Origin: CAJPNN01 sp041844735
GTDB taxonomy: Bacteria; Bacillota; Clostridia; Peptostreptococcales; Anaerovoracaceae
DNA: 25,826 nt
Assembly: GCA_041844735.1 (NCBI GenBank)
Contig: JBGZBP010000019.1
Location: forward strand, 1-25,826
Direction of reading: 5' to 3'
This document shows positions 7,840 to 13,213 of this stretch, one piece after another (position 1 is the first letter of the stretch; every line of letters starts with the position of its first letter). The position numbers and the translations under genes were made by a program. The notes beneath the pieces were generated by a model. It did not search any database and was not told the DNA's origin. It saw only the letters and a list, made by a program, of their open reading frames with translations.

Positions 7840-8882
7840 TGAAAAAAACTGATTTGAAGTCTATGAATGAACAGGAGATTTGTGATATCGCAGTCTCTAT
7901 GGGAGAAAAAGCTTTCAGAGGAAAGCAAGTTTATCAATGGATTCTAAAAGGTGTTATCGGCTTTGGGGAGATGAAAAATCTCCCTAAGGCTTTTTTAAGT
8001 TCGTTGGAAGAAGGTAATTATTATATAGAAAGCCTTGATATTGTAAAAAAAGAGCGGTCCGCAATTGATGAGACGGCAAAATATGCATTTGCACTGAGTG
8101 ACGGACTGATAATAGAATCGGTTTTTATGAAGTATAAGTATGGAAACAGCATATGCATAAGCTCTCAAGCTGGATGCGGTATGGGATGTACGTTTTGTGC
8201 GTCGGGAGAAAACGGTCTCGAAAGAAATCTTACCTCCGGAGAAATGTTGGCACAGATAGATGCCGTGGAAAGAGATACGGGGGAGAAGATTAACCACATA
8301 GTAGTTATGGGCACGGGGGAGCCGATGTACAACTTGGATAATTTATGCAGGATGATAGATGTGGTTCATGACAAGAACGGCAGAAATTTGAGCATGAGAA
8401 ATATAACGGTTTCGAGTTGCGGCATTTTGCCGAAGATGAGAGAGTTTTACAGGAGATATCCTACAGTAAATATTGCCATATCTTTGCATGATCATGACCC
8501 TGTCCGCAGAGCAAGAATAATGCCTGTCGAAAACAGGTACGGTATAGACGAAATCATGAAATTCTCGGATGAGTATACGAAAGAAACGGGCAGAAGAATA
8601 ACATATGAATATACTTTGATAAGAGGAGTAAATGACAGTAAAGACGATGCGGCGGCTTTGGGGAAATTGCTTAAAAAACGTCTGTGTCATGTGAACCTGA
8701 TTCCACTTAATGAAACATGTGGAAATGATATGAAAGGCACATCGGTGAGGCAGGCTGCCGAGTTTAAAAATACTCTGGAATCTCTGGGAGTGACGGCGAC
8801 TATAAGAAGAACGCTGGGCAGTGACATTTCAGGCGCTTGTGGACAACTCAGACTGGGGGTTGTTGATGACACATTAAAATAA
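7839..8882 (+). CDS. rlmN: 23S rRNA/tRNA adenine-C2 methyltransferase RlmN
   Basis: RlmN methylates C2 of A2503 in 23S rRNA, and of A37 in some tRNAs, through a radical SAM ping-pong mechanism that uses a methyl-Cys. The 347-residue product has the Fe4S4 motif C113-x3-C117-x2-C120 in AGCGMGCTFC and the SAM-binding VVMGTGEPMYNLDN segment. A C-terminal Cys, C334 in DISGACGQLR, fits the catalytic methyl-carrying position. Other family marks are the RNITVSSCGI and ISLHDHDPVRRARIMPVENRY segments. The close relative Cfr, which methylates C8 and gives drug resistance, shares the Cys pattern; the length and motifs fit a normal housekeeping RlmN. It is translationally coupled to ileS, with TAATG shared at 7837-7841. 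Confidence 0.95.
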   Translation: MKKTDLKSMNEQEICDIAVSMGEKAFRGKQVYQWILKGVIGFGEMKNLPKAFLSSLEEGNYYIESLDIVKKERSAIDETAKYAFALSDGLIIESVFMKYKYGNSICISSQAGCGMGCTFCASGENGLERNLTSGEMLAQIDAVERDTGEKINHIVVMGTGEPMYNLDNLCRMIDVVHDKNGRNLSMRNITVSSCGILPKMREFYRRYPTVNIAISLHDHDPVRRARIMPVENRYGIDEIMKFSDEYTKETGRRITYEYTLIRGVNDSKDDAAALGKLLKKRLCHVNLIPLNETCGNDMKGTSVRQAAEFKNTLESLGVTATIRRTLGSDISGACGQLRLGVVDDTLK

Positions 8883-8918
8883 ATTTTCAATAAATTCTAA
8901 TGAATTTAATTTATTATA

Positions 8919-8959
8919 TTGAAATTTTCTTAAAATTAGGTTATTATATAGATGATAAC
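8919..8959 (+). promoter_or_regulatory. Promoter with a dyad operator over its -10
   Basis: TTGAAA at 8919-8924 and TATTAT at 8942-8947 form a promoter with a 17-bp spacer. A dyad lies over the -10: GTTATTAT at 8940-8947 and ATGATAAC at 8952-8959, matching at 7 of 8 positions with a 4-bp centre. This placement fits a repressor site for the gene at 9032. The 8881-8930 stretch can also form a weak A/T-only hairpin that may end the ileS-rlmN transcript. Confidence 0.5.
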
Positions 8960-9031
8960 AATCAAACATTGATAAAGAATATTTATTAATGTATCAATTG
9001 AATATTTTTAAGATCTAAGGAGGCGATCATT

Positions 9032-9451
9032 ATGGTAAATCTGTTGGTAGGTCACAAAGGGAGTGGCAAGACTAAGAGCATTGTGGATAATGCTAACGCT
9101 AGAGTGGAAAAAGCTGATGGCAGCATCGTTTTCATTAACAAGAGTCATAGGCTTATGTATGATCTTGATTACAAAATACGAGTAGTATGTATGGATGAAT
9201 ATGAGCATATTACCAACAGTGATGAGTACATCGGGTTCTTATACGGGATTATAAGTTCCGACCATGATATAGAAGCCATTTATATAGATAGTATATTGAA
9301 ACACGCAGACATAGATGTAGATGATATAGTGCCTTTCTTAGAGAGATTAGAAAATCTATCAAAAAAATATAATATAGAGTTTTATGCAAGTATAAGTGCC
9401 GCAAAGGAGGACTTCGGCGGCAAGCTTGATAAATTCAGTATAATACTTTAG
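9032..9451 (+). CDS. Small P-loop NTP-binding protein, function unknown
   Basis: The 139-residue product starts with a textbook Walker A, GHKGSGKT at residues 7-14, directly after the first strand. A hydrophobic strand ending in Asp, EAIYIDSIL, is a plausible Walker B, and VVCMDEYEH is another strand-plus-acidic segment. No further domain, signal peptide or membrane span is seen. Small proteins of this kind are sometimes labelled PilT-like in Clostridia, but nothing here supports a motility role. The start is clear: AAGGAGG at 9017-9023 lies 8 nt before the ATG. It is a single-gene unit with its own promoter and operator-like dyad upstream and a long terminator hairpin downstream. Function not recognised. 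Confidence 0.75.
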   Translation: MVNLLVGHKGSGKTKSIVDNANARVEKADGSIVFINKSHRLMYDLDYKIRVVCMDEYEHITNSDEYIGFLYGIISSDHDIEAIYIDSILKHADIDVDDIVPFLERLENLSKKYNIEFYASISAAKEDFGGKLDKFSIIL

Positions 9452-9513
9452 ATGCCATGATGTGAAATGCTTATGTATTTCATGTAAAGATATTCTTCAA
9501 AAAATAAATAACA

Positions 9514-9587
9514 AACTGAAAAAGAGGGAACCTGCTTGTAGATATGAGTAATTATGAGCAAGAAGCGGGTTACTCTCTTTTTCAGTT
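9514..9587. terminator. Long bidirectional terminator hairpin
   Basis: AACTGAAAAAGAG at 9514-9526 is perfectly complementary to CTCTTTTTCAGTT at 9575-9587. The stem continues inward with AACCTGCTT against AAGCGGGTT around a bulged A, giving more than 20 pairs and a loop of about 25 nt. The U-tract (9578-9582) and matching A-tract allow termination in either direction. The rest of the 276-nt spacer 9452-9727 holds only the promoter at 9674. Confidence 0.75.
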
Positions 9588-9673
9588 GGGGAATTGCTAT
9601 TAAAGCATATTCCCCGGAAACGGAAAATTATTTTAAACTATTATGTTCATGATAGGACAAATGATGAAAAGAG

Positions 9674-9682
9674 TGGTAGAAT
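9674..9682 (+). promoter_or_regulatory. Extended -10 element before the DMT transporter
   Basis: TGGTAGAAT has the TGn extension followed by a TAGAAT -10, 46 nt before the TTG start. No good -35 is seen. Confidence 0.35.
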
Positions 9683-9727
9683 ATAGGTTATGTGAGAATA
9701 TGATTTTCAAAACCGGAGGAAAGAATA

Positions 9728-10618
9728 TTGAAGGATAAAAAGGTAATATTATATATAATCGGATCCGCTTTTTTCTTTAGTACTATGGAGGTAACCCTTA
9801 AAATTGCGGGTGGAGGGTTGAATGCCATGCAATTGACAATCATCAGGTTTTTTCTTGGCGGATTATTTTTGCTGCCGTTTGCGGTGATAGAAAAGAGAAA
9901 AACAGGAAGGAACATAAATAAAAGAAATTTTGCATATATGTTGTTTTTGGGGATAATTTGTGTCCCGGTCAGCATGATGCTTTTCCAACTGGGAGTAATG
10001 AACGCAAATGCTTCCACTGCGGCAGTAATATTTTGCGTAAATCCGCTGTTTACAACAATATTTGCAAAATTGATTTTAAATGACAGTATAACGAAACGAA
10101 AAGTAGCAGCTTTGGCTATTTGTATCATAGGAATATTTTGTATGGCGGAGCCGTTTAATATGGCTCCGGGGAATACGGCTTCAGGTATAATTTATCTCTT
10201 AGCGGCAGCCATAGTATTTGGATTTTACAGTGTAATGGGCAAGAGGAGCATCGCTGAAATCGGGAGCATAATGCAGACTTCGGTCAGTTTTATATTCGGT
10301 TCATTATCACTTCTTTTGATAAATATAATTATTAAATATCCGATATTGGGTAATATTAACCTGAGCGATATACCTATGATTCTTTATATCAGCATAGGAG
10401 TTACAGGACTTGGCTATCTTTTTTACTTTTTAGCACTAAACGCTTCGGATGCGGCGACAGCATCAATAGTATTCTTTATAAAGCCGGCTTTGGCTCCATT
10501 GTTTGCTGTAATTGCGATATCTGAAAGACCGAGCGTTTCGGCACTTACAGGTATTGTATTGATTTTAATAGGGTCATTTGTGAATCTTAGAGGGAATTTG
10601 AAAAAAATAGAAAATTAG
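9728..10618 (+). CDS. DMT/EamA-family transporter
   Basis: The 296-residue product is highly hydrophobic, with about ten membrane spans in two halves. Each half resembles an EamA domain: ILYIIGSAFFFSTMEVTLKIAGG and MQLTIIRFFLGGLFLLPF in the first, GIIYLLAAAIVFGFYSVMGKR and PALAPLFAVIAISERPSVSALTG in the second. Family members export or import amino acids, nucleotide-sugars or other metabolites across the cytoplasmic membrane; the substrate cannot be read here. Translation starts at TTG 9728: CGGAGGAAAG (core GGAGG at 9715-9719) is 8 nt upstream and no nearby in-frame ATG fits. It is followed after 24 nt by the Nudix gene and is probably cotranscribed with it. Confidence 0.88.
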   Translation: MKDKKVILYIIGSAFFFSTMEVTLKIAGGGLNAMQLTIIRFFLGGLFLLPFAVIEKRKTGRNINKRNFAYMLFLGIICVPVSMMLFQLGVMNANASTAAVIFCVNPLFTTIFAKLILNDSITKRKVAALAICIIGIFCMAEPFNMAPGNTASGIIYLLAAAIVFGFYSVMGKRSIAEIGSIMQTSVSFIFGSLSLLLINIIIKYPILGNINLSDIPMILYISIGVTGLGYLFYFLALNASDAATASIVFFIKPALAPLFAVIAISERPSVSALTGIVLILIGSFVNLRGNLKKIEN

Positions 10619-10642
10619 TTTTACAGAGGAGAGTTATTTAAA

Positions 10643-11266
10643 ATGGATATAGAGGCGGTTAAGAAAACATTTGAGGGCAGAAGATGCAAGATTTTGGGAG
10701 CGAGAAACGAGTTTGCGGTACTTGCACCGCTTGTAGATATTGGCGGAGAGCTCCATTTGCTGTATGAGGTGAGATCCGAAAACTTGGCGAAACAGCCCGG
10801 AGAGATATGTTTTCCGGGAGGAAAGATAGAAGCGGATGAAAGCCCGAAAGCGGCTGCTGTGAGGGAAACGTGTGAAGAATTGTTGATAAATAAAGATGAT
10901 ATTAAAATCATAGCTCCCCTTGACCCGATTTTTCCGCCGAGCAACTTCACCCTATATACATACATAGGACAGATAGAATATGATGCGGTAAAAGAGATGA
11001 AATTCAGTAAAGACGAGGTGGCGGATGTGTTTACGGTGCCGCTAAGTTTTATTCTTGAGAATAAGCCGGAACAGCTGGACTATAGTCTTATTCCTGATAT
11101 AAGATCGGATTTTCCATATGAGAAAATAGGGTTTCCGGATGGCTATAAATGGAGAAAAGGCCTTGTAGATGTTCCTGTGTATACATATAATGATAGGATT
11201 ATATGGGGTCTGACGGGTAGAATTACCAAGAATATAGCAGAGATACTGAACTCGTCATGCAAATAG
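10643..11266 (+). CDS. Nudix hydrolase, probable coenzyme A pyrophosphatase
   Basis: The 207-residue product has the Nudix box at 60-82 with its key residues G60, E66, R74, E75, E78 and E79, which bind the catalytic metal. The position of the usual last Gly is Leu. Just before it, LAKQPGEICFPGG matches the UPF0035/CoA pyrophosphatase signature (NudL/YeaB type). Such enzymes split coenzyme A to 3'-phospho-ADP and phosphopantetheine, and act on oxidised CoA as a clean-up step. The ATG at 10643 follows AGAGGAGAG at about 10625. It sits 24 nt behind the transporter gene and is probably the last gene of that transcript, since a strong promoter begins 8 nt after its stop. Confidence 0.85.
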   Translation: MDIEAVKKTFEGRRCKILGARNEFAVLAPLVDIGGELHLLYEVRSENLAKQPGEICFPGGKIEADESPKAAAVRETCEELLINKDDIKIIAPLDPIFPPSNFTLYTYIGQIEYDAVKEMKFSKDEVADVFTVPLSFILENKPEQLDYSLIPDIRSDFPYEKIGFPDGYKWRKGLVDVPVYTYNDRIIWGLTGRITKNIAEILNSSCK

Positions 11267-11273
11267 ATTTCTG

Positions 11274-11330
11274 TTGACAAAATTGGGTTAGTCATGATAA
11301 ACTTATTGCATAAGGTTAGTTTATTCTAAC
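11274..11330 (+). promoter_or_regulatory. Promoter with two DtxR-type operator dyads
   Basis: TTGACA at 11274-11279 and GATAAA at 11296-11301 form the promoter of the DUF3793 gene. A perfect dyad, GTTAG-N6-CTAAC, occupies 11315-11330; it also sits in a wider TTAGTT/AACTAA repeat at 11316-11333. A degenerate copy, GTTAG-N6-TAAAC, lies at 11287-11302 across the -10. A third copy is at the feo promoter (12552-12567). These resemble the TTAG/CTAA half-sites of DtxR/IdeR operators, and a DtxR-type gene is nearby. Site assignment is inference. Confidence 0.6.
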
Positions 11331-11359
11331 TAAAATGTTTACAGAGGAGTAGGCAAGTT

Positions 11360-11923
11360 ATGATAGAAAAGATGATTGTAGACCATTGTTCACCTACCTT
11401 GGCAAGCTTGAAAACAGCCAATCTTTTTACTTATAAATTCAATGATGAACAAAAGTTTGAGGACATATTGAGTATGGACAGGTTGGAGTTTGCTAAAAAG
11501 GGTCTTTACATGACGGTGCTTAACAGGAATGAAAAACGTGCGTTGATATACGTATTCAGATATGACAATTTAAAAGCGGATCTTGAGAAAAACGGTGTAA
11601 TGAGGTTTTTAAAAAAGTACGGGTATGAGAGCAGTGATGTGCCGTATGCGTTGGCGAAGCTGAAAGAACGATTCAGAGAATCGGACGAGTTTCCTCATGA
11701 GATAGGGCTGTTTTTAGGATATCCGCTGGGAGATGTATTCGGATTTGTGAAAAATAGGGGGAAGAACTGCAAATCGTTGGGATGTTGGAAAGTGTATTGC
11801 AATCAATGTGAGGCAGAAAAAAGGTTCCGGCAGTATGAAAAATGCCGAAGAATTTACAAGGAGCTGTACTTGCGAGGACACAGTATAAACAAGTTGACGG
11901 TAGCAAGCCGTAGAATCGCATAG
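11360..11923 (+). CDS. DUF3793 family protein of the iron locus
   Basis: The 187-residue product matches the DUF3793 family, known only from Clostridia and relatives and often seen beside flavodoxin or ferrous-iron genes. The best-conserved segment is EIGLFLGYPLGDVFGFV (residues 114-130). A Cys-rich stretch follows at 137-162, with C137, C142, C147, C150 and C162 in KNCKSLGCWKVYCNQC and YEKC. The Cys spacing could bind a metal or an Fe-S cluster, but this is inference. No signal peptide or membrane span is present, so it should be cytoplasmic. It has its own promoter with DtxR-type dyads, which suggests induction when iron is low. It is convergent with the DtxR-type regulator across a shared terminator. 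Biochemical role unknown. Confidence 0.82.
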   Translation: MIEKMIVDHCSPTLASLKTANLFTYKFNDEQKFEDILSMDRLEFAKKGLYMTVLNRNEKRALIYVFRYDNLKADLEKNGVMRFLKKYGYESSDVPYALAKLKERFRESDEFPHEIGLFLGYPLGDVFGFVKNRGKNCKSLGCWKVYCNQCEAEKRFRQYEKCRRIYKELYLRGHSINKLTVASRRIA

Positions 11924-11936
11924 ACTTCAAACACAA

Positions 11937-11977
11937 AAAAACAAAGACGAGATATGGGGAGGCTCGTCTTTGTTTTT
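11937..11977. terminator. Bidirectional terminator between DUF3793 gene and regulator
   Basis: AAAAACAAAGACGAG at 11937-11951 is perfectly complementary to CTCGTCTTTGTTTTT at 11963-11977, with an 11-nt loop. The A- and T-runs give a U-tract on both strands, suiting the convergent genes on each side. Confidence 0.92.
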
Positions 11978-12011
11978 CAGTATTATACGTTAAGGTTGAT
12001 AATTTCAAAAA

Positions 12012-12374
12012 TTATTTGCCGATGTGTTTTTTTAGAGCTGCAAAACTGTCGGTACTGATGACATGCTCTATTTTACAAGCATCTTCTATAGCTGTTTCTC
12101 TGTCAACTCCTATGGAAACCAACCAATCGGATATTACGGTGTGTCTTTCGTACATTCTCTGGGCAATCTCCATGCCGCTGGCAGTGAGGGTGATGTGACC
12201 GTCCTTATCCATTACTATATAGTTGTGTTCTCTTAGGTTTTTCATGGCAATACTGACGCTGGGCTTAGTATATTCCAATTCATTAACTATATCTATAGAG
12301 CGAACAGAACCGTTTCTTAGGGTTAAAATCAATATGGTTTCAAGATAATTTTCCCCGGACTCTTTTATTTGCAA
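12012..12374 (-). CDS. DtxR/MntR-family metal-dependent repressor
   Basis: The product has 120 residues. The N-terminal winged helix (about 1-65) includes ESGENYLETIL and the recognition helix TKPSVSIAMKNL. The dimerisation and metal-binding helices follow; there is no SH3-like third domain. Aligned to the family, the primary metal site reads N9, E12, H78, C100, E103 and H104. C-x2-E-H matches DtxR/IdeR (C102, E105, H106), whereas MntR has Glu at the Cys position; this leans toward iron sensing. Asn at position 9 replaces Asp (MntR) or Met (DtxR). TTG 12374 is preferred as start: GGAGGTG lies about 6 nt before it, and the in-frame ATG at 12389 has no ribosome site. It is divergent from feoA-feoA-feoB, its likely target. 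Confidence 0.85.
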   Translation of the reverse strand: MQIKESGENYLETILILTLRNGSVRSIDIVNELEYTKPSVSIAMKNLREHNYIVMDKDGHITLTASGMEIAQRMYERHTVISDWLVSIGVDRETAIEDACKIEHVISTDSFAALKKHIGK

Positions 12375-12400
12375 ATCAAACACCTCCATGCTTATTTATC

Positions 12401-12420
12401 AATCATGCTCAGGCATGATT
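12401..12420. promoter_or_regulatory. Perfect 20-bp palindrome upstream of the DtxR-type gene
   Basis: AATCATGC at 12401-12408 and GCATGATT at 12413-12420 are perfectly inverted around TCAG. It lies about 14-34 nt downstream of the predicted start of the regulator's transcript, a good place for autorepression. A close copy sits before the second feoA (12869-12889). Confidence 0.6.
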
Positions 12421-12440
12421 CAATACACCGAATTGACAAT

Positions 12441-12470
12441 ATTATAGCATATTTCAGTGCAAATAATCAA
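12441..12470 (-). promoter_or_regulatory. Promoter of the DtxR-type regulator
   Basis: On the - strand, TTGATT (12465-12470) and TATAAT (12441-12446) are separated by 18 bp, and TGC just before the -10 makes it extended. It fires toward the regulator at 12374. Confidence 0.65.
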
Positions 12471-12540
12471 GATTTGATGGAGCTGATTTTAAAAAACAAT
12501 CCATAAGGTCTAAAAATCATAATTTTTTATAAAAAATGTA

Positions 12541-12574
12541 TTGACAAAACAGTTAGCGGAGAATAACATATAAT
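12541..12574 (+). promoter_or_regulatory. feo promoter with a DtxR-type dyad
   Basis: TTGACA at 12541-12546 is a perfect -35. TAACAT at 12564-12569 gives a 17-bp spacer; a perfect TATAAT at 12569-12574 would need an unusual 22 bp. The dyad GTTAG-N6-ATAAC at 12552-12567 fills the spacer and matches the perfect GTTAG-N6-CTAAC site at 11315 in all but one base. Repression by iron-bound DtxR-type regulator is the likely control. Confidence 0.6.
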
Positions 12575-12657
12575 ACGATTAAGATGAATCAATGTTAATA
12601 TGTAAATTGGGTGAAACGCAGAGAAATCAGGTGCTGCAGGTATGAAAGGAAGATGAT

Positions 12658-12870
12658 ATGATGCCGTTAGCTATGGCAAAGGTGGGCGAGACTGTCGCCA
12701 TAAAAAAAATAAATGGTAAGGATGATATAAAACGACATTTAGAAAATTTAGGCTTTGTGTCAGGTGTGGAGGTTTCCGTAGTGTCGGAGATGAACGGGAA
12801 TTTAATAGTGAGCATTAAAGATTCACGTATTGCAATCAGCAGAGAGATGGCAATGAAGATAATGGTTTAA
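12658..12870 (+). CDS. feoA: FeoA-family protein (first copy)
   Basis: The 70-residue product is a single SH3-like FeoA domain: AKVGETVAIKKINGKDDIKRHLENLGFVSGVEVSVVSEMNGNLIVSIKDSRIAISREMAMKIMV. FeoA is a small cytoplasmic partner of the ferrous-iron transporter FeoB. The central helix and the GF-x-SGVEV turn are typical, and the C-terminal strand has the IAISREMA form. ATG 12658 is directly followed by a second ATG at 12661; AAAGGAAG at 12645-12652 fits the first. It opens the feoA-feoA-feoB operon. The sequence just upstream (12625-12645) carries a weak version of the AATCA...CAGGTATGA element seen at 12401 and 12869. Confidence 0.88.
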   Translation: MMPLAMAKVGETVAIKKINGKDDIKRHLENLGFVSGVEVSVVSEMNGNLIVSIKDSRIAISREMAMKIMV

Positions 12871-12889
12871 TCATATTTCAGGTATGATT
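12869..12889. promoter_or_regulatory. Palindrome between the two feoA genes
   Basis: AATCATA at 12869-12875 and TATGATT at 12883-12889 are inverted around a 7-nt centre ending in TCAGG. It overlaps the stop of the first feoA. Arms and centre closely match the palindrome at 12401-12420, so a shared DNA-binding protein is likely; a small mRNA hairpin is the alternative. Confidence 0.5.
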
Positions 12890-12931
12890 TGTAGATATTA
12901 TTAATTCAGATACTATGGAAAGGAGAGCATA

Positions 12932-13153
12932 ATGCAGACACTTAAGGATGTAAAGAAGGGAAGCACGGTTAAAGTGGTAAAGCTTAACGGTGAAGGTGCT
13001 ATCAAGAGAAGAATTATGGACATGGGCATTACCAAGGGTACTGAGATTTTTGTAAGAAAAGTTGCACCGCTTGGGGATCCTGTGGAGATAACGGTTAGGA
13101 ATTATGAGCTTTCAATCAGAAAAGCGGATGCGGCTATGATTGAAGTAGAGTAA
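12932..13153 (+). CDS. feoA: FeoA-family protein (second copy)
   Basis: The 73-residue product is another single FeoA SH3-like domain: LKDVKKGSTVKVVKLNGEGAIKRRIMDMGITKGTEIFVRKVAPLGDPVEITVRNYELSIRKADAAMIEVE. It is closer to the canonical form than the first copy: RRIMDMGITKGTE and APLGDPVEI are textbook FeoA motifs. It starts at ATG 12932 after AAAGGAGAG at about 12918-12926, and lies 60 nt before feoB. Tandem feoA genes are common in Clostridia; the two copies may bind FeoB together or one may have a regulatory role. It shares the feo transcript, though the palindrome just upstream could modulate it separately. Confidence 0.94.
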   Translation: MQTLKDVKKGSTVKVVKLNGEGAIKRRIMDMGITKGTEIFVRKVAPLGDPVEITVRNYELSIRKADAAMIEVE

Positions 13154-13213
13154 CGTAATTATTTTATTTATATTTTTATCAATTTATTTTAATTTGTTTT
13201 GAGGAGGCATATG

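Noticed and set aside
7839..8882. Cfr-type antibiotic resistance methyltransferase
   Set aside because: Cfr shares the Cys pattern, but this gene is coupled to ileS and its conserved segments fit housekeeping RlmN; there is no mobile element nearby.
9661..9738. Micro-ORF of 25 codons (ATG ATG AAA ...) running into the start of the DMT transporter gene
   Set aside because: The only ribosome-site candidate (AGGA, 3 nt away) is too close, and the predicted product has no recognisable feature; the TTG start at 9728 has a far better site.
12375..12389. ATG start of the DtxR-type gene at 12389
   Set aside because: No ribosome site precedes it, and GGAGGTG lies just inside that frame, well spaced for the TTG at 12374, where family homology begins.
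12575..12657. Metal-sensing (NiCo/Fe2+) riboswitch in the feo leader
   Set aside because: The leader is about 80 nt and no four-helix junction or conserved loop motif could be drawn; the repeated palindromes are explained better as protein sites.
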